The notes beneath the pieces were generated by a model that was given only the letters and a program-made list of their open reading frames with translations, had not been told where the DNA came from and made no database searches. A stretch of DNA of 9,430 nt, taken from Clostridia bacterium (GTDB lineage Bacteria > Bacillota > Clostridia > Oscillospirales > Acutalibacteraceae). The DNA lies in the NCBI GenBank assembly GCA_017534365.1, contig JAFWCS010000448.1, positions 1-9,430 of the forward strand, in the 5' to 3' direction. How positions within the stretch are numbered: the first letter of the stretch is position 1; every line of letters begins with the position of its first letter. Positions 1 to 6,363 of the stretch are shown piece by piece. Position numbers and translations under genes: made by a program.

Positions 1-222
1 ACAGAAGCGTTATTTTATTGAGGGTTTCCAGGGAAGCAATGTCCTTTGCTATATCCTGCTGCATGAAAGACGCTATTGCCGAAGAACTTCATCGGTTATG
101 TATACTATACTGATGATGAAGAACAGGTAGAAGTAGTATCTTTTGCCTTCCCGTTTATCAAGCTGTTTCTGCCTTTTTGCGATCTCTTTCTCAATTTTCA
201 CGGGATCCTTGTCTTTTTTCAT
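1..222 (-). pseudogene. MFS-type transporter N-terminus, frameshifted and cut by the window edge
   Basis: Seen: from the minus-strand ATG at 222-220, preceded by GGAGG six bases upstream, the frame gives a charged Lys/Arg/Glu-rich leader of about 30 residues. A hydrophobic segment YLFFIISIVYITDEV follows, and then a stop at 75-73. If one base is added near 85-87 the reading continues in the next frame as SSAIASFMQQDIAKDIASL with no stop to base 1. The joined sequence matches the start I recall for a Clostridial major facilitator family in which a basic leader is followed by a first membrane helix ending in (I/V)VYI(V/T)DE. Known: such proteins are cytoplasmic-membrane sugar or drug permeases with 12 helices. 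Inferred: a single-base deletion, for example TTT to TT, caused the break. It could be a true pseudogene or an assembly indel. A longer start at 333 is less likely because its extra residues overlap the promoter and lack this ribosome binding site. The substrate is unknown. Confidence 0.68.
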
Positions 223-256
223 GGCGAACCTCCGCTTTCTTTTTTTGAACATAAAC

Positions 257-284
257 ATTATACCAAATATTCCGCGCAGGTCAA
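257..284 (-). promoter_or_regulatory. Sigma-A-type promoter for the MFS transporter
   Basis: On the minus strand TTGACC (284-279) is followed after 16 bases by a perfect TATAAT (262-257). Predicted transcription start is near 250, giving a leader of about 28 bases that contains the GGAGG site used by the ATG at 222. The intact promoter supports 222 as the real start and suggests the gene was recently functional. Confidence 0.8.
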
Positions 285-443
285 TACGCTCGGGCCAAAT
301 ACTGCGCACAATGCAGCGCGTGTTTCTTTCCAAACTCTTTTTGAATGGAGGCGCTCAATGTCTGAAAAAAATGCCGCAGAACCGTTTTTTCGTGCGGAAG
401 CGCACGGGAGCGGAGAAAACGCCGGATGCGGATGAAATCGTGG
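285..443. other. Intergenic stretch between divergent promoters
   Basis: This stretch separates the minus-strand transporter promoter from the plus-strand promoter at 444. It has no long supported gene. A 25-codon open frame at 358-435 has a good GGAGG site but a low-complexity product with no recognisable feature, so I do not call it. I see no terminator or clear operator here. Confidence 0.5.
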
Positions 444-472
444 TTGAATCATCAGGATTTTTATGATACAAT
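444..472 (+). promoter_or_regulatory. Sigma-A-type promoter of the PHP-domain operon
   Basis: TTGAAT at 444-449 and TACAAT at 467-472 are separated by exactly 17 bases. The predicted start is near 479, giving a leader of about 124 bases before the ATG at 603. The leader contains a short inverted repeat (CCGTT 489-493 with AACGG 500-504) and a GC-rich CCGGCCGG palindrome at 503-510. I recognise no riboswitch class in it. The same TTGAATC/17-base arrangement recurs upstream of the GH140-type gene at 6573. Confidence 0.75.
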
Positions 473-602
473 GACTGCGGAAACCTGTCCGTTCACGGCA
501 ACGGCCGGCCGGGACCGGATCGCTTGTCCCCCCGGCAGCGGGAAATGCGCAGGGAAATGTAATTTAACGATAAAACAATTTCAAGGCAAAGGAGAATGAT
601 TC

Positions 603-2003
603 ATGAAAAGGTTTTTATGCGGAATGCTCAGTGTGATGCTGCTGCTCGGCATCTGCGGCGGAATGCCGGCTTCGGCGGCGACCGACTATACCATTGTATC
701 GCCCTATGCGGACGTGGTGTGGAGCGGCGACGACGCCTGGGGCGCTTACAGAGGCGTGCTTCATTCGCACACGACCTGGAGCGACGCAGACGAGGAGCTT
801 CCGGCCATGGTCAAGGAGTACTATTCTCTCGGTTATGATTTTCTTGCCAACAGCGATCACGCCGTGACGGGCGTGGAATGGAACAAAGAGCCCGAGCTCG
901 TGTTCCCGTATTGGTATCAGTATCTTCTGGGCAACAAGATGAGCGTGCTCACGGATGAAGAGTACGAGGCGATCACGTCCGGCACCTACAACGGCAGGGG
1001 ATACGGCATGACCTGCATCACCGGCGCGAACGAGCTGAACCATCTCACACTCTCGAAGAACCACGTGAACGGCTATTTTCTCCCGACCGGCGTCGGCAAC
1101 GGCTTTGCCGGCTATTATCCGGGGAACAACGGCCTGAACCCTGCGAGCTACGTCGGCGAGAATGAAGTCGGCATTGAGAACGCGTTGAGATTTGTGGAAG
1201 ACAACGGCGCGCTTTCTCATATCAATCACCCGGGCGACGTGCTGGATTCCAACGCGCATCCGGAGGTTGTCACAGATCCGAAAACGGTCAGCTTCTTCGG
1301 CAATCTTCTGCTGAAATATCCGAGCTGCCTCGGCATCGAAGCGCTCAACGAGGTCAACTCCGTCACGCGCTATGACCGCGTGCTGTGGGATCAGCTGCTG
1401 ATGTATTGCCTGCCCTACGGCAGAACGGTCATCGGCTTCAGCAATACGGACGCGCACTCGCTTCTCAACTGTGACAGCTCTTTCAGCGTCTTCATGATGA
1501 AAGAAAACACGCAGGAAGAAGTCAAAGAGACGATGCAGTCCGGCGCGTTCTTCTGCGTATCCAAGTGCCTGCCCGGGAATGACGTTTATGAGATCGGCCC
1601 CAAAGAGGATATCGACGTCAGAGGCAAAGGCCTGCCGTATCCGATGTTCAACAGCGTTGAAGTCAGCGGGCACAAGGTGACTGTCACGGTGGAAAACGCC
1701 GATGAAATCCAGTGGATCGCAAACGGCAAGGTGATCATGAAGAGCGCGGTCGGCGCCGACCCCGTCGTTCTGGATCTGGACGCGATCGAAGGCAGCGGGG
1801 AGTTTCAGTATATCAGGGCCGAGATCCTGGGCGAAGGCGGCATCTGCCTGACGCAGGCGCTGATCATCGACGACGGATCGGAGCCGCTGACGTTCCATCC
1901 CGAAGAGCACACGCCGAGCCTGGCCGAACGGTTCCTCCTGTTCCTGCGCGGCACAAAGCTTTACAACATCATTGTCGAGATCTACCGAGCAGTCAGAAAA
2001 TAA
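603..2003 (+). CDS. Secreted PHP-domain metal-dependent hydrolase (CehA/McbA-like)
   Basis: A 466-residue protein. Residues 1-25 are a Sec signal peptide with a cleavage site after ASA. The PHP metal-binding set is complete: LHSHTTWSD (H54, H56, D61), NSDHA (D85, H86), GANELN (E144), SHINHPGD (H206, H209), GIEALNE (E246) and SNTDAHS (D283, H285). Known: PHP proteins hydrolyse phosphoesters or related bonds with a two- or three-metal centre; the CehA/McbA group includes secreted members. A beta-rich region follows (about 350-430), then a 28-residue tail (439-466) that alternates hydrophobic and basic residues and may lie on a membrane surface. AAAGGAG at 588-594, eight bases ahead of the ATG, fixes the start. 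It is the first gene of the 603-3221 unit, 32 bases ahead of the next. Its presence among glycosidases suggests a phosphorylated or otherwise decorated glycan substrate, but that is inference. The metallohydrolase family is firm; the substrate is not known. Confidence 0.9.
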   Translation: MKRFLCGMLSVMLLLGICGGMPASAATDYTIVSPYADVVWSGDDAWGAYRGVLHSHTTWSDADEELPAMVKEYYSLGYDFLANSDHAVTGVEWNKEPELVFPYWYQYLLGNKMSVLTDEEYEAITSGTYNGRGYGMTCITGANELNHLTLSKNHVNGYFLPTGVGNGFAGYYPGNNGLNPASYVGENEVGIENALRFVEDNGALSHINHPGDVLDSNAHPEVVTDPKTVSFFGNLLLKYPSCLGIEALNEVNSVTRYDRVLWDQLLMYCLPYGRTVIGFSNTDAHSLLNCDSSFSVFMMKENTQEEVKETMQSGAFFCVSKCLPGNDVYEIGPKEDIDVRGKGLPYPMFNSVEVSGHKVTVTVENADEIQWIANGKVIMKSAVGADPVVLDLDAIEGSGEFQYIRAEILGEGGICLTQALIIDDGSEPLTFHPEEHTPSLAERFLLFLRGTKLYNIIVEIYRAVRK

Positions 2004-2035
2004 GACGGACGGATTTCGGTTTCCCGAGGTGAACT

Positions 2036-2962
2036 ATGAATAAGCTGATTGCGTTCCTTATCTCCATCTGATGCTTTTCGGCGCTTTCGGAGGAAGGGTT
2101 GAAGTGATCATTCAATGCGCAATGAACGAGCTTGCATTTTCAGATGCCGATATTACAGACGGCTGCACGGTAGCTCTGCAGAAGGGCGGCGGACTCTGTT
2201 ATTTTGAGGATAAGAACAGCAAGGCCTACGGTAATCTGCTCAACTGCCACGATACGGGCCGCCTTGTGCAGCAGTCTTGTTACGGCCCGATGGATATGGA
2301 AGGCTATGAAAACGGCGTTTACGGAGACGCCCGCTGGTGTTACAATCCGGCAGGGCGGCGATATGTACGGCAACGCCAGCAAGCTTGTCGCGATTGAAAA
2401 AACGGAGCGTCAGATCCGCGTCGTCTGCAGACCGCTTGACTGGGCGCAGGATAATCTGCCGACGCAGACGTATTACACCAACGTTTATACACTGACAGAG
2501 AACGGCCTGCGCGTGGAGAATACCGCCGTGGATTTTCTTCAGACCGCATGGTCCGATCGCGCGCAGGAGATCCCGGCTTTCTATGCCATCAGCGCGCTCG
2601 GAACCTTTGTGTTCTATGACGGCGAGAAGCCGTGGACCGGCGATACGCTGCGCGTGGAGAAGGATCTTGCATTCTGGGGAGACCGGCCATCATTTGTTCT
2701 GAAAGACGGCAACGATGAGACCTGGTGCGCCTGGACGGATGCGTCTGGCTATGGCGTCGGCCTTTACACACCGGCCGCGATCAGTCTGCTTGCGGGCAGA
2801 TACCTTTATGACGGCAGCAAAGATCCAAACGCCGATCCCACAAATTACGTTGCGCCGATCGGCGTGTTCAGGCTGGAGTTTGACACGCCTTATACATACA
2901 CCTGTTATCTGACTGCCGGATCTGTGCCGGAGATGCGGAACACGTTTCAGGCACTGCGCTGA
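2036..2962 (+). pseudogene. Secreted mutarotase-like beta-sandwich protein, split by two frameshifts
   Basis: Seen: ATG 2036 has GAGGTG at 2026-2031 and begins a signal-peptide-like MNKLIAFLISI before a stop at 2069-2071. The next frame (from 2071) continues the hydrophobic stretch and runs through DTGRLVQQSCYGP to RWCYNP, ending near 2349. The third segment (from 2351) starts QGGDMYGN and runs without interruption to TGA 2960-2962. One base restored near 2069 and two near 2350 give one protein of about 309 residues, reading YNPVQGGD across the second joint. Known: a DxGRLxQQSYYG segment followed by a (W/R)xYNPVQGGD segment marks a family of secreted proteins with a galactose-mutarotase-like fold in carbohydrate loci; their activity is not well defined. 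No slippery heptamer is visible at either joint, so programmed frameshifting is unlikely. The downstream 203 codons look well conserved, so decay is recent or the breaks are assembly indels. It is cotranscribed with the PHP gene. Confidence 0.75.
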
Positions 2963-2999
2963 AACGCGTTCCGACAACCTGACGATCGGGGGAAGCAAC

Positions 3000-3221
3000 A
3001 TGGCAAAGCTCTCTTCCATTCTTTTAAGCCTGACGATCTTTTTCTCTTCTTTTTCCGGCGCGGGCGGCCCGGGCGCAAAGGGCAACAAGGCCGTTTATCT
3101 CGGCTACAAGACAACGACCGACAAAGACGACGCGATCACCGACCTCGCGCTCGGCGCGCTGATCTCCGGCATTGCCGTCGCCGTGACCGGCAAAAAGAAG
3201 AAATCAGAAGCGGCGGCGTAA
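3000..3221 (+). CDS. Small 73-residue membrane or secreted protein with YLGYKTTTD motif
   Basis: The ATG at 3000 has GGGGGAAG at 2988-2995, four bases upstream, and lies 37 bases after the mutarotase-like gene. Residues 5-19 form a hydrophobic segment, followed by a Gly-rich linker (GAGGPGAKG). A motif KAVYLGYKTTTDKDDAITDL follows at about 30-49, then a second hydrophobic stretch (about 48-63) ending in KKKK. I recall YxGYKTT-x-(D/N)-x4-AITD-like segments from larger cell-surface proteins of Clostridia, but this recollection needs a search. The layout suggests either two membrane-spanning segments, or a signal peptide plus one membrane segment with a cytoplasmic basic end. The terminator begins 15 bases after the stop, so this is the last gene of its operon. 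Its function is unknown. The promoter-proximal genes are exported enzymes, which makes an accessory role at the membrane possible. Confidence 0.7.
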   Translation: MAKLSSILLSLTIFFSSFSGAGGPGAKGNKAVYLGYKTTTDKDDAITDLALGALISGIAVAVTGKKKKSEAAA

Positions 3222-3236
3222 CAGAATTCAAAAAGC

Positions 3237-3273
3237 AAAAGGACCTGTTCCGTGAAAGAACGGGTCCTTTTTT
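3237..3273 (+). terminator. Strong intrinsic terminator of the PHP operon
   Basis: The left arm at 3237-3250 pairs with the right arm at 3258-3271 over 14 base pairs, including one T-G wobble, around a 7-base loop (CGTGAAA). The stem core is GGACC/GGTCC and it closes into a run of six T. The A-run at the 5' foot pairs with the T-run, so it may also work on the minus strand. Confidence 0.93.
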
Positions 3274-3374
3274 CTGCCGCCGGCACCGGCGCTTGCCCGC
3301 AAAGCCGGAGGCAGCGCCTGCCGGCACAAGGGACGCCGCAGCGCAAAAAAATCCGGTGCAGGATGAAATTTCTC

Positions 3375-3403
3375 TTGACAAAAGAAAACGGATTTGTCAT
3401 CAT
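3375..3403 (+). promoter_or_regulatory. Candidate promoter of the beta-helix/membrane protein operon
   Basis: A perfect TTGACA lies at 3375-3380. Seventeen bases later is CATCAT (3398-3403), which matches TATAAT at four of six positions. Predicted start is near 3410, about 60 bases ahead of the ATG at 3472. The strong -35 with a weak -10 could mean activator dependence. The position after a terminator fits a new transcription unit. Confidence 0.6.
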
Positions 3404-3471
3404 AAGAACAGAACCAACAGTCACCGGAAAGGCGGGGCTTCCGCAGATCCGGGGACGGAGAGGAGTCGGGA

Positions 3472-5370
3472 ATGAAACATTTGAAAACGGTCCTTCTTCT
3501 GCTTTGCGTCGCCGCGCTGGCAGCGGGATCCGTCGCTTTTGTCCTTCTCCGGCAGCCGCCGCTGCCCGGGCAGAGAGAGGTCCTGATCGAGCCGGCGCCC
3601 GCAGCGAACGCGCTGCGCGTTTTCGAGGAGGTCAACGGCGTCGGCGGCAGCAGATTCTTTATTCAGGCGCCGAAGGAGCAGGCGCTCACAACGGTCGCCG
3701 TTTCGCAGTTCGGCGCTTCGCCCGGCGAGGCGGACAACACGGAAGCGCTCAACAGCGCCTTTGCCTACTGCAAAGACCATCCGGGCACACTGCTGCGCTT
3801 TGAACCGGGCGTTTACTACGTCTCCGGCGCGCTGCTGCTGGAGGAACTCAGCGACGTGCTGATCGACGGCGCCGGCGCGAAGATCCTTTATGATTACAGG
3901 AGCAGCCTGCTCACGCTCCGGCACTGCGACTGCGTGGAAGTGCGCGGTCTTACCTTCGACTGGGACTGGGACAAGCTCCCGCTGAGCGCGAAGGCGACGG
4001 CCGTCGCCGTCAAGGGCGAGAAGAATACGCTGGACTTTGTCTTTGACAACCCGGACTTTGCCAGGGAAGAGATGCTGTATGCGGTGAGCCAGTGCGATCC
4101 GGAAACCGGCATTTACGGCGCCAAAGGCACCTATATCGAGAGCTATGACGGGCAGAATCCCGAAGTCATCCTGCAGGTGACAAAAATCAGCGACGATACC
4201 CTGCGCGTCGTTCACAACGGCGCATGGGCGCATTTCGCCGGCAATGCCTACATCCTGCGCAGCACGGCCTACGGCGGATCGCTGATCGACGTTTACGGCG
4301 CGTGCCGGGATATTACGCTCGACGGGCTGAAGCTCTACGGCGGCACGGGCATGGGCGTGATCGTCGGCGAAAAGACGTCGCATTTCGCGCTGCGCAATCT
4401 TTTCATCGGGCCCGACCCGGAGAAGGCTGATACGCACCTCACGTCGCTGGACGCCGATGCGGTGCATATCAGCGACTCGGACGGCTGCTTCCTGATTGAA
4501 AACTGTGATTTCAGCCGGCAGGGCGACGATGACGTCAACATCAACAGCGGCATCGGGCTGATCCGCAGCGTGGAAGGCCGGACCGTGGTCTTTGAAGCCG
4601 ACGGCTCCATGAACGTCGACCCGGGCGACACGGTGGTGTTCCGGGACGGCAGGTTCAATCTGACGGACGTCACCGCCGTTGCGGAAACGTGCGGCAGGAC
4701 GGACGACGGCTTCCGGCAGGTCACGTTCCGCGACGATCTGCCCAAAAGCATCAAAAAAGGCTGCTTCCTGTTCAACAGGGACAATACCGGCGGCAATTAC
4801 GTGATCCGCAACAATTATTTCCATGAGCACCGCGCAAGGGGCCTGCTCCTGCAGACCTCGGACGGGCTGGTGGAAAATAACGTGTTTTACAAAACCACGC
4901 ACAACGCCATCAAGATCATCATGGATATCAACGGCGTCTGGCATGAGGGAACGGGCGCGGACAACATTCTTCTGCGCAACAACAAATTCATCGAATGCGC
5001 CGTCATCGGCACGGAGGTTATCGAGGTGGGCACCCATCTGCTGGATAAAAGCAACGGGTCCTATGCGTTCACCAATCTCCGGATCGAGGAGAACGAATTC
5101 CGCGATCTTTGCGGCAATCTGATGGTTGTGAACAACGTCAATCATTTTGTATTCAGAAACAACACCGTGACGCGCGGCAGCGCGTTCCGCAATGACGTCG
5201 GCAAGGGACGCGCCTATTTCCTTGCGGACTGCGTCAATGTTTTCCTGTCCGGCAACCGGTTCACCGACGCCCCGCCGTTTTCGCTTGTCCGCATCGCCCG
5301 GAGCAACAGCCCGGCGACCTGGCTGCGCGTCAACGCCGCGATCCTCAGCGGGAAGGAGGATGCACGATGA
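3472..5370 (+). CDS. Exported parallel beta-helix glycosidase, GH110-like (alpha-1,3-galactosidase type)
   Basis: A 632-residue protein. Residues 5-26 form an uncleaved-looking signal anchor, since no clear AxA site follows it. Residues 74-118 resemble the entry of pectate-lyase-3-type beta-helices (VSQFGASPGEADNTEAL, later FEPGVYYVSG). Repeated short strands with Asn ladders follow (VIRNNYF, LVENNVF, LLRNNKF, FVFRNNTV). The region at 290-360 carries GTGMGVIVGE, LDADAVHISD (D327, D329, H332) and RQGDDDVNINSG (D352-D354). These resemble the GMG, DATHF and GDDAxNVHG blocks of GH110 enzymes. Known: GH110 comprises inverting exo-alpha-1,3-galactosidases, some acting on blood-group B or linear B glycans, and the Asp-rich block contributes catalytic acids. 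The length fits the family. GGAGAGGAG at 3457-3465 fixes the start. The stop overlaps the next ATG by 4 bases. It could instead be a distant beta-helix relative with another glycan specificity. Beta-helix enzyme is firm; GH110 membership is likely but not proven. Confidence 0.78.
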   Translation: MKHLKTVLLLLCVAALAAGSVAFVLLRQPPLPGQREVLIEPAPAANALRVFEEVNGVGGSRFFIQAPKEQALTTVAVSQFGASPGEADNTEALNSAFAYCKDHPGTLLRFEPGVYYVSGALLLEELSDVLIDGAGAKILYDYRSSLLTLRHCDCVEVRGLTFDWDWDKLPLSAKATAVAVKGEKNTLDFVFDNPDFAREEMLYAVSQCDPETGIYGAKGTYIESYDGQNPEVILQVTKISDDTLRVVHNGAWAHFAGNAYILRSTAYGGSLIDVYGACRDITLDGLKLYGGTGMGVIVGEKTSHFALRNLFIGPDPEKADTHLTSLDADAVHISDSDGCFLIENCDFSRQGDDDVNINSGIGLIRSVEGRTVVFEADGSMNVDPGDTVVFRDGRFNLTDVTAVAETCGRTDDGFRQVTFRDDLPKSIKKGCFLFNRDNTGGNYVIRNNYFHEHRARGLLLQTSDGLVENNVFYKTTHNAIKIIMDINGVWHEGTGADNILLRNNKFIECAVIGTEVIEVGTHLLDKSNGSYAFTNLRIEENEFRDLCGNLMVVNNVNHFVFRNNTVTRGSAFRNDVGKGRAYFLADCVNVFLSGNRFTDAPPFSLVRIARSNSPATWLRVNAAILSGKEDAR

Positions 5371-5861
5371 AGCAATTGAAAAAACTGCTGTTTCCGTTCC
5401 TGCTGGTCGCAGCTTGCTGCGTGGTGCACTTCTGGCAGAACGCCGTGGCGTCCCTGCCGTATCTGCCCTTCAACTGCATTGTCCCGCTCGGCATCCTGAC
5501 GCCGCTGCTGCTGATCCTGACGTTTTTCGCGACCTATGTCATGCTCAGACAGAGCGGCACGGCCCGTCCCGTCCTGCGCGCCTTCCTCGGTGTGGCGGGC
5601 ATGCTTGTGCCGGTGCTTATGACCCTGGTCTTTTTCCTGAGCTTTGTCAGTTACCGCTTTGCCGGGAAGCTGCCGGTGCTCGTGCTGCCCAACTGGCCGA
5701 CCGGCATCGTCACGGCGATCCTTGCCGGGCTTTGCATCCTCCATCTCACCGGACTGCTGATCTGCAGATGCAAAAAGCAGCAGTACGGCGTCCGGCAGGT
5801 CCTCCCGATTTTCGCAGGCTGGATCGTGCTGAACGTCTGCCTGTTCCTGATGACGATCTGA
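5367..5861 (+). CDS. Five-helix membrane protein coupled to the beta-helix enzyme
   Basis: A 164-residue hydrophobic protein that I do not recognise. Likely membrane segments are about 7-23, 38-60, 71-95, 111-132 and 145-163. Short basic loops (RQSGTARPVLR at 61-71, CRCKKQQYGVRQ at 133-144) would be cytoplasmic by the positive-inside rule. The ATG overlaps the upstream stop as ATGA. It also has its own AAGGAGG at 5353-5359, seven bases ahead, so translation is coupled but independently capable. No catalytic or transport motif is visible. The strict coupling to an exported glycosidase suggests a partner role such as anchoring, folding or sensing, but this is inference. An intrinsic terminator begins three bases after its stop. 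Confidence 0.85.
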   Translation: MKQLKKLLFPFLLVAACCVVHFWQNAVASLPYLPFNCIVPLGILTPLLLILTFFATYVMLRQSGTARPVLRAFLGVAGMLVPVLMTLVFFLSFVSYRFAGKLPVLVLPNWPTGIVTAILAGLCILHLTGLLICRCKKQQYGVRQVLPIFAGWIVLNVCLFLMTI

Positions 5862-5863
5862 AC

Positions 5864-5925
5864 TCGTCGCCCCGGCCGCAGCGGTCAGACTGCAGCCGGG
5901 GCGACGAATGTTTTGTTTGTATTTT
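5864..5925 (+). terminator. Intrinsic terminator after the membrane protein gene
   Basis: A perfect 13-base-pair stem (5864-5876 with 5895-5907, core GTCGCCCCGGC) is extended inside by GCAG/CTGC (5878-5881 with 5890-5893). It is followed by a T-rich stretch, TGTTTTGTTTGTATTTT, at 5909-5925. The T tract lies only on the plus-strand side, so it serves the plus operon. It would not obviously stop the converging minus-strand zinc-ribbon transcript. Confidence 0.92.
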
Positions 5926-5946
5926 ACGCAGCCGCAAGACGTTTTG

Positions 5947-6120
5947 TCAGCCGGCCTTCCTCCACTGCGGCGCGGGCTTCGGCAGGATCAGGCGCAGCAG
6001 GGGCTCCTTCACGCGCTGCTTTTTCAGGCAGGCGTCGCACTCATACCAGCCGTCCGTTTCGACGAGGTCGAGGTTCTGATTCATCTTTCCGCATTTGGGG
6101 CATGTGATCGTGTAATACAT
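5947..6120 (-). CDS. 57-residue zinc-ribbon protein
   Basis: Reading from the minus-strand ATG at 6120-6118 gives 57 residues to TGA at 5949-5947. GGAGG lies eight bases ahead of the ATG. Two paired cysteine knuckles are present: CPKC (C7, C10) and CDAC (C28, C31), 17 residues apart, with an aromatic DGWYEC just before the second. This is a treble-clef or rubredoxin-like zinc ribbon that would bind one zinc or iron atom. The C-terminus is basic and Pro-rich (LPKPAPQWRKAG). It begins 16 bases after the stop of the 61-residue zinc-ribbon gene, so the two form one operon. No partner or process is readable. Such proteins are often small accessory factors or nucleic-acid-binding modules. The two Cys pairs and the ribosome site together make a real gene very likely; its function is unknown. 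Confidence 0.85.
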   Translation of the reverse strand: MYYTITCPKCGKMNQNLDLVETDGWYECDACLKKQRVKEPLLRLILPKPAPQWRKAG

Positions 6121-6136
6121 CGTTCGTTCCTCCGTT

Positions 6137-6322
6137 TCAAATATGATAAATCAATAAATCCTGATTCGCGGCGTTGCCGGCGGTTTCCATCGTAATGTGA
6201 CCGACGTTGAGATCGACGGAGAACCGCACGCGCTGCCCGCAGGCGGGGCAGATGATCTCTTTCCGTTTTGACCGCCGGGTCTCTGCCAGCACGCTGCCGC
6301 AGCGCAGGCACCAGATCTTCAT
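6137..6322 (-). CDS. 61-residue zinc-ribbon protein, first gene of the minus operon
   Basis: I start this gene at the ATG at 6322-6320 (MKIW) because GGAGG lies seven bases upstream. An in-frame ATG six codons earlier has no such site. Cysteine pairs CLRC (C5, C8) and CPAC (C25, C28), each followed by Gly, make a classic zinc ribbon. The linker between them is strongly basic (RRSKRK, 16-21). The remaining 33 residues (from 29) are mixed, ending in LLIYHI, with no further motif. Known: CxxCG...CPxCG ribbons occur in nucleic-acid-binding subunits and in many small orphan proteins. Transcription starts from the near-consensus promoter at 6364-6392, and a perfect GAAC-N4-GTTC element sits at the predicted start, suggesting LexA-type control. 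Its function is unknown. Confidence 0.85.
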   Translation of the reverse strand: MKIWCLRCGSVLAETRRSKRKEIICPACGQRVRFSVDLNVGHITMETAGNAANQDLLIYHI

Positions 6323-6344
6323 TGCATCGCCTCCAAACAACGTC

Positions 6345-6356
6345 GAACTTTTGTTC
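6345..6356. promoter_or_regulatory. LexA/SOS-box candidate at the zinc-ribbon operon start
   Basis: GAACTTTTGTTC at 6345-6356 is a perfect GAAC-N4-GTTC inverted repeat, the core of the Gram-positive LexA (DinR) box. It lies at about +1 to +12 of the predicted minus-strand transcript, where a bound repressor would block initiation. A second, imperfect copy (CGAACATTTGTGC on the minus strand, 6372-6384) falls inside the promoter spacer. The site is seen; LexA binding is inferred. Confidence 0.5.
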
Positions 6357-6363
6357 TAATGTG

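Noticed and set aside
358..435. 25-codon open frame with GGAGG six bases ahead of the ATG
   Set aside because: The product has no hydrophobic segment, motif or recognisable family, no promoter is clear, and it ends just before the promoter at 444. The ribosome site could be chance.
615..1910. Long minus-strand open frame opposite the PHP gene
   Set aside because: It is a shadow of codon bias in the GC-rich PHP gene. The plus-strand frame has a signal peptide, ribosome site and all PHP motifs.
2069..2354. Programmed ribosomal frameshifting in the mutarotase-like gene
   Set aside because: Neither joint has a slippery heptamer, and I saw no stimulatory Shine-Dalgarno-like site or clear pseudoknot. 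The two joints need different base changes.
3293..3475. 60-codon plus-strand open frame in the gap before the beta-helix gene
   Set aside because: It has no ribosome site, it spans the promoter at 3375-3403, and its product has low complexity.
3421..5145. 574-codon minus-strand open frame opposite the beta-helix gene
   Set aside because: It has no ribosome site or family motif and is explained by third-position GC bias of the plus-strand gene.
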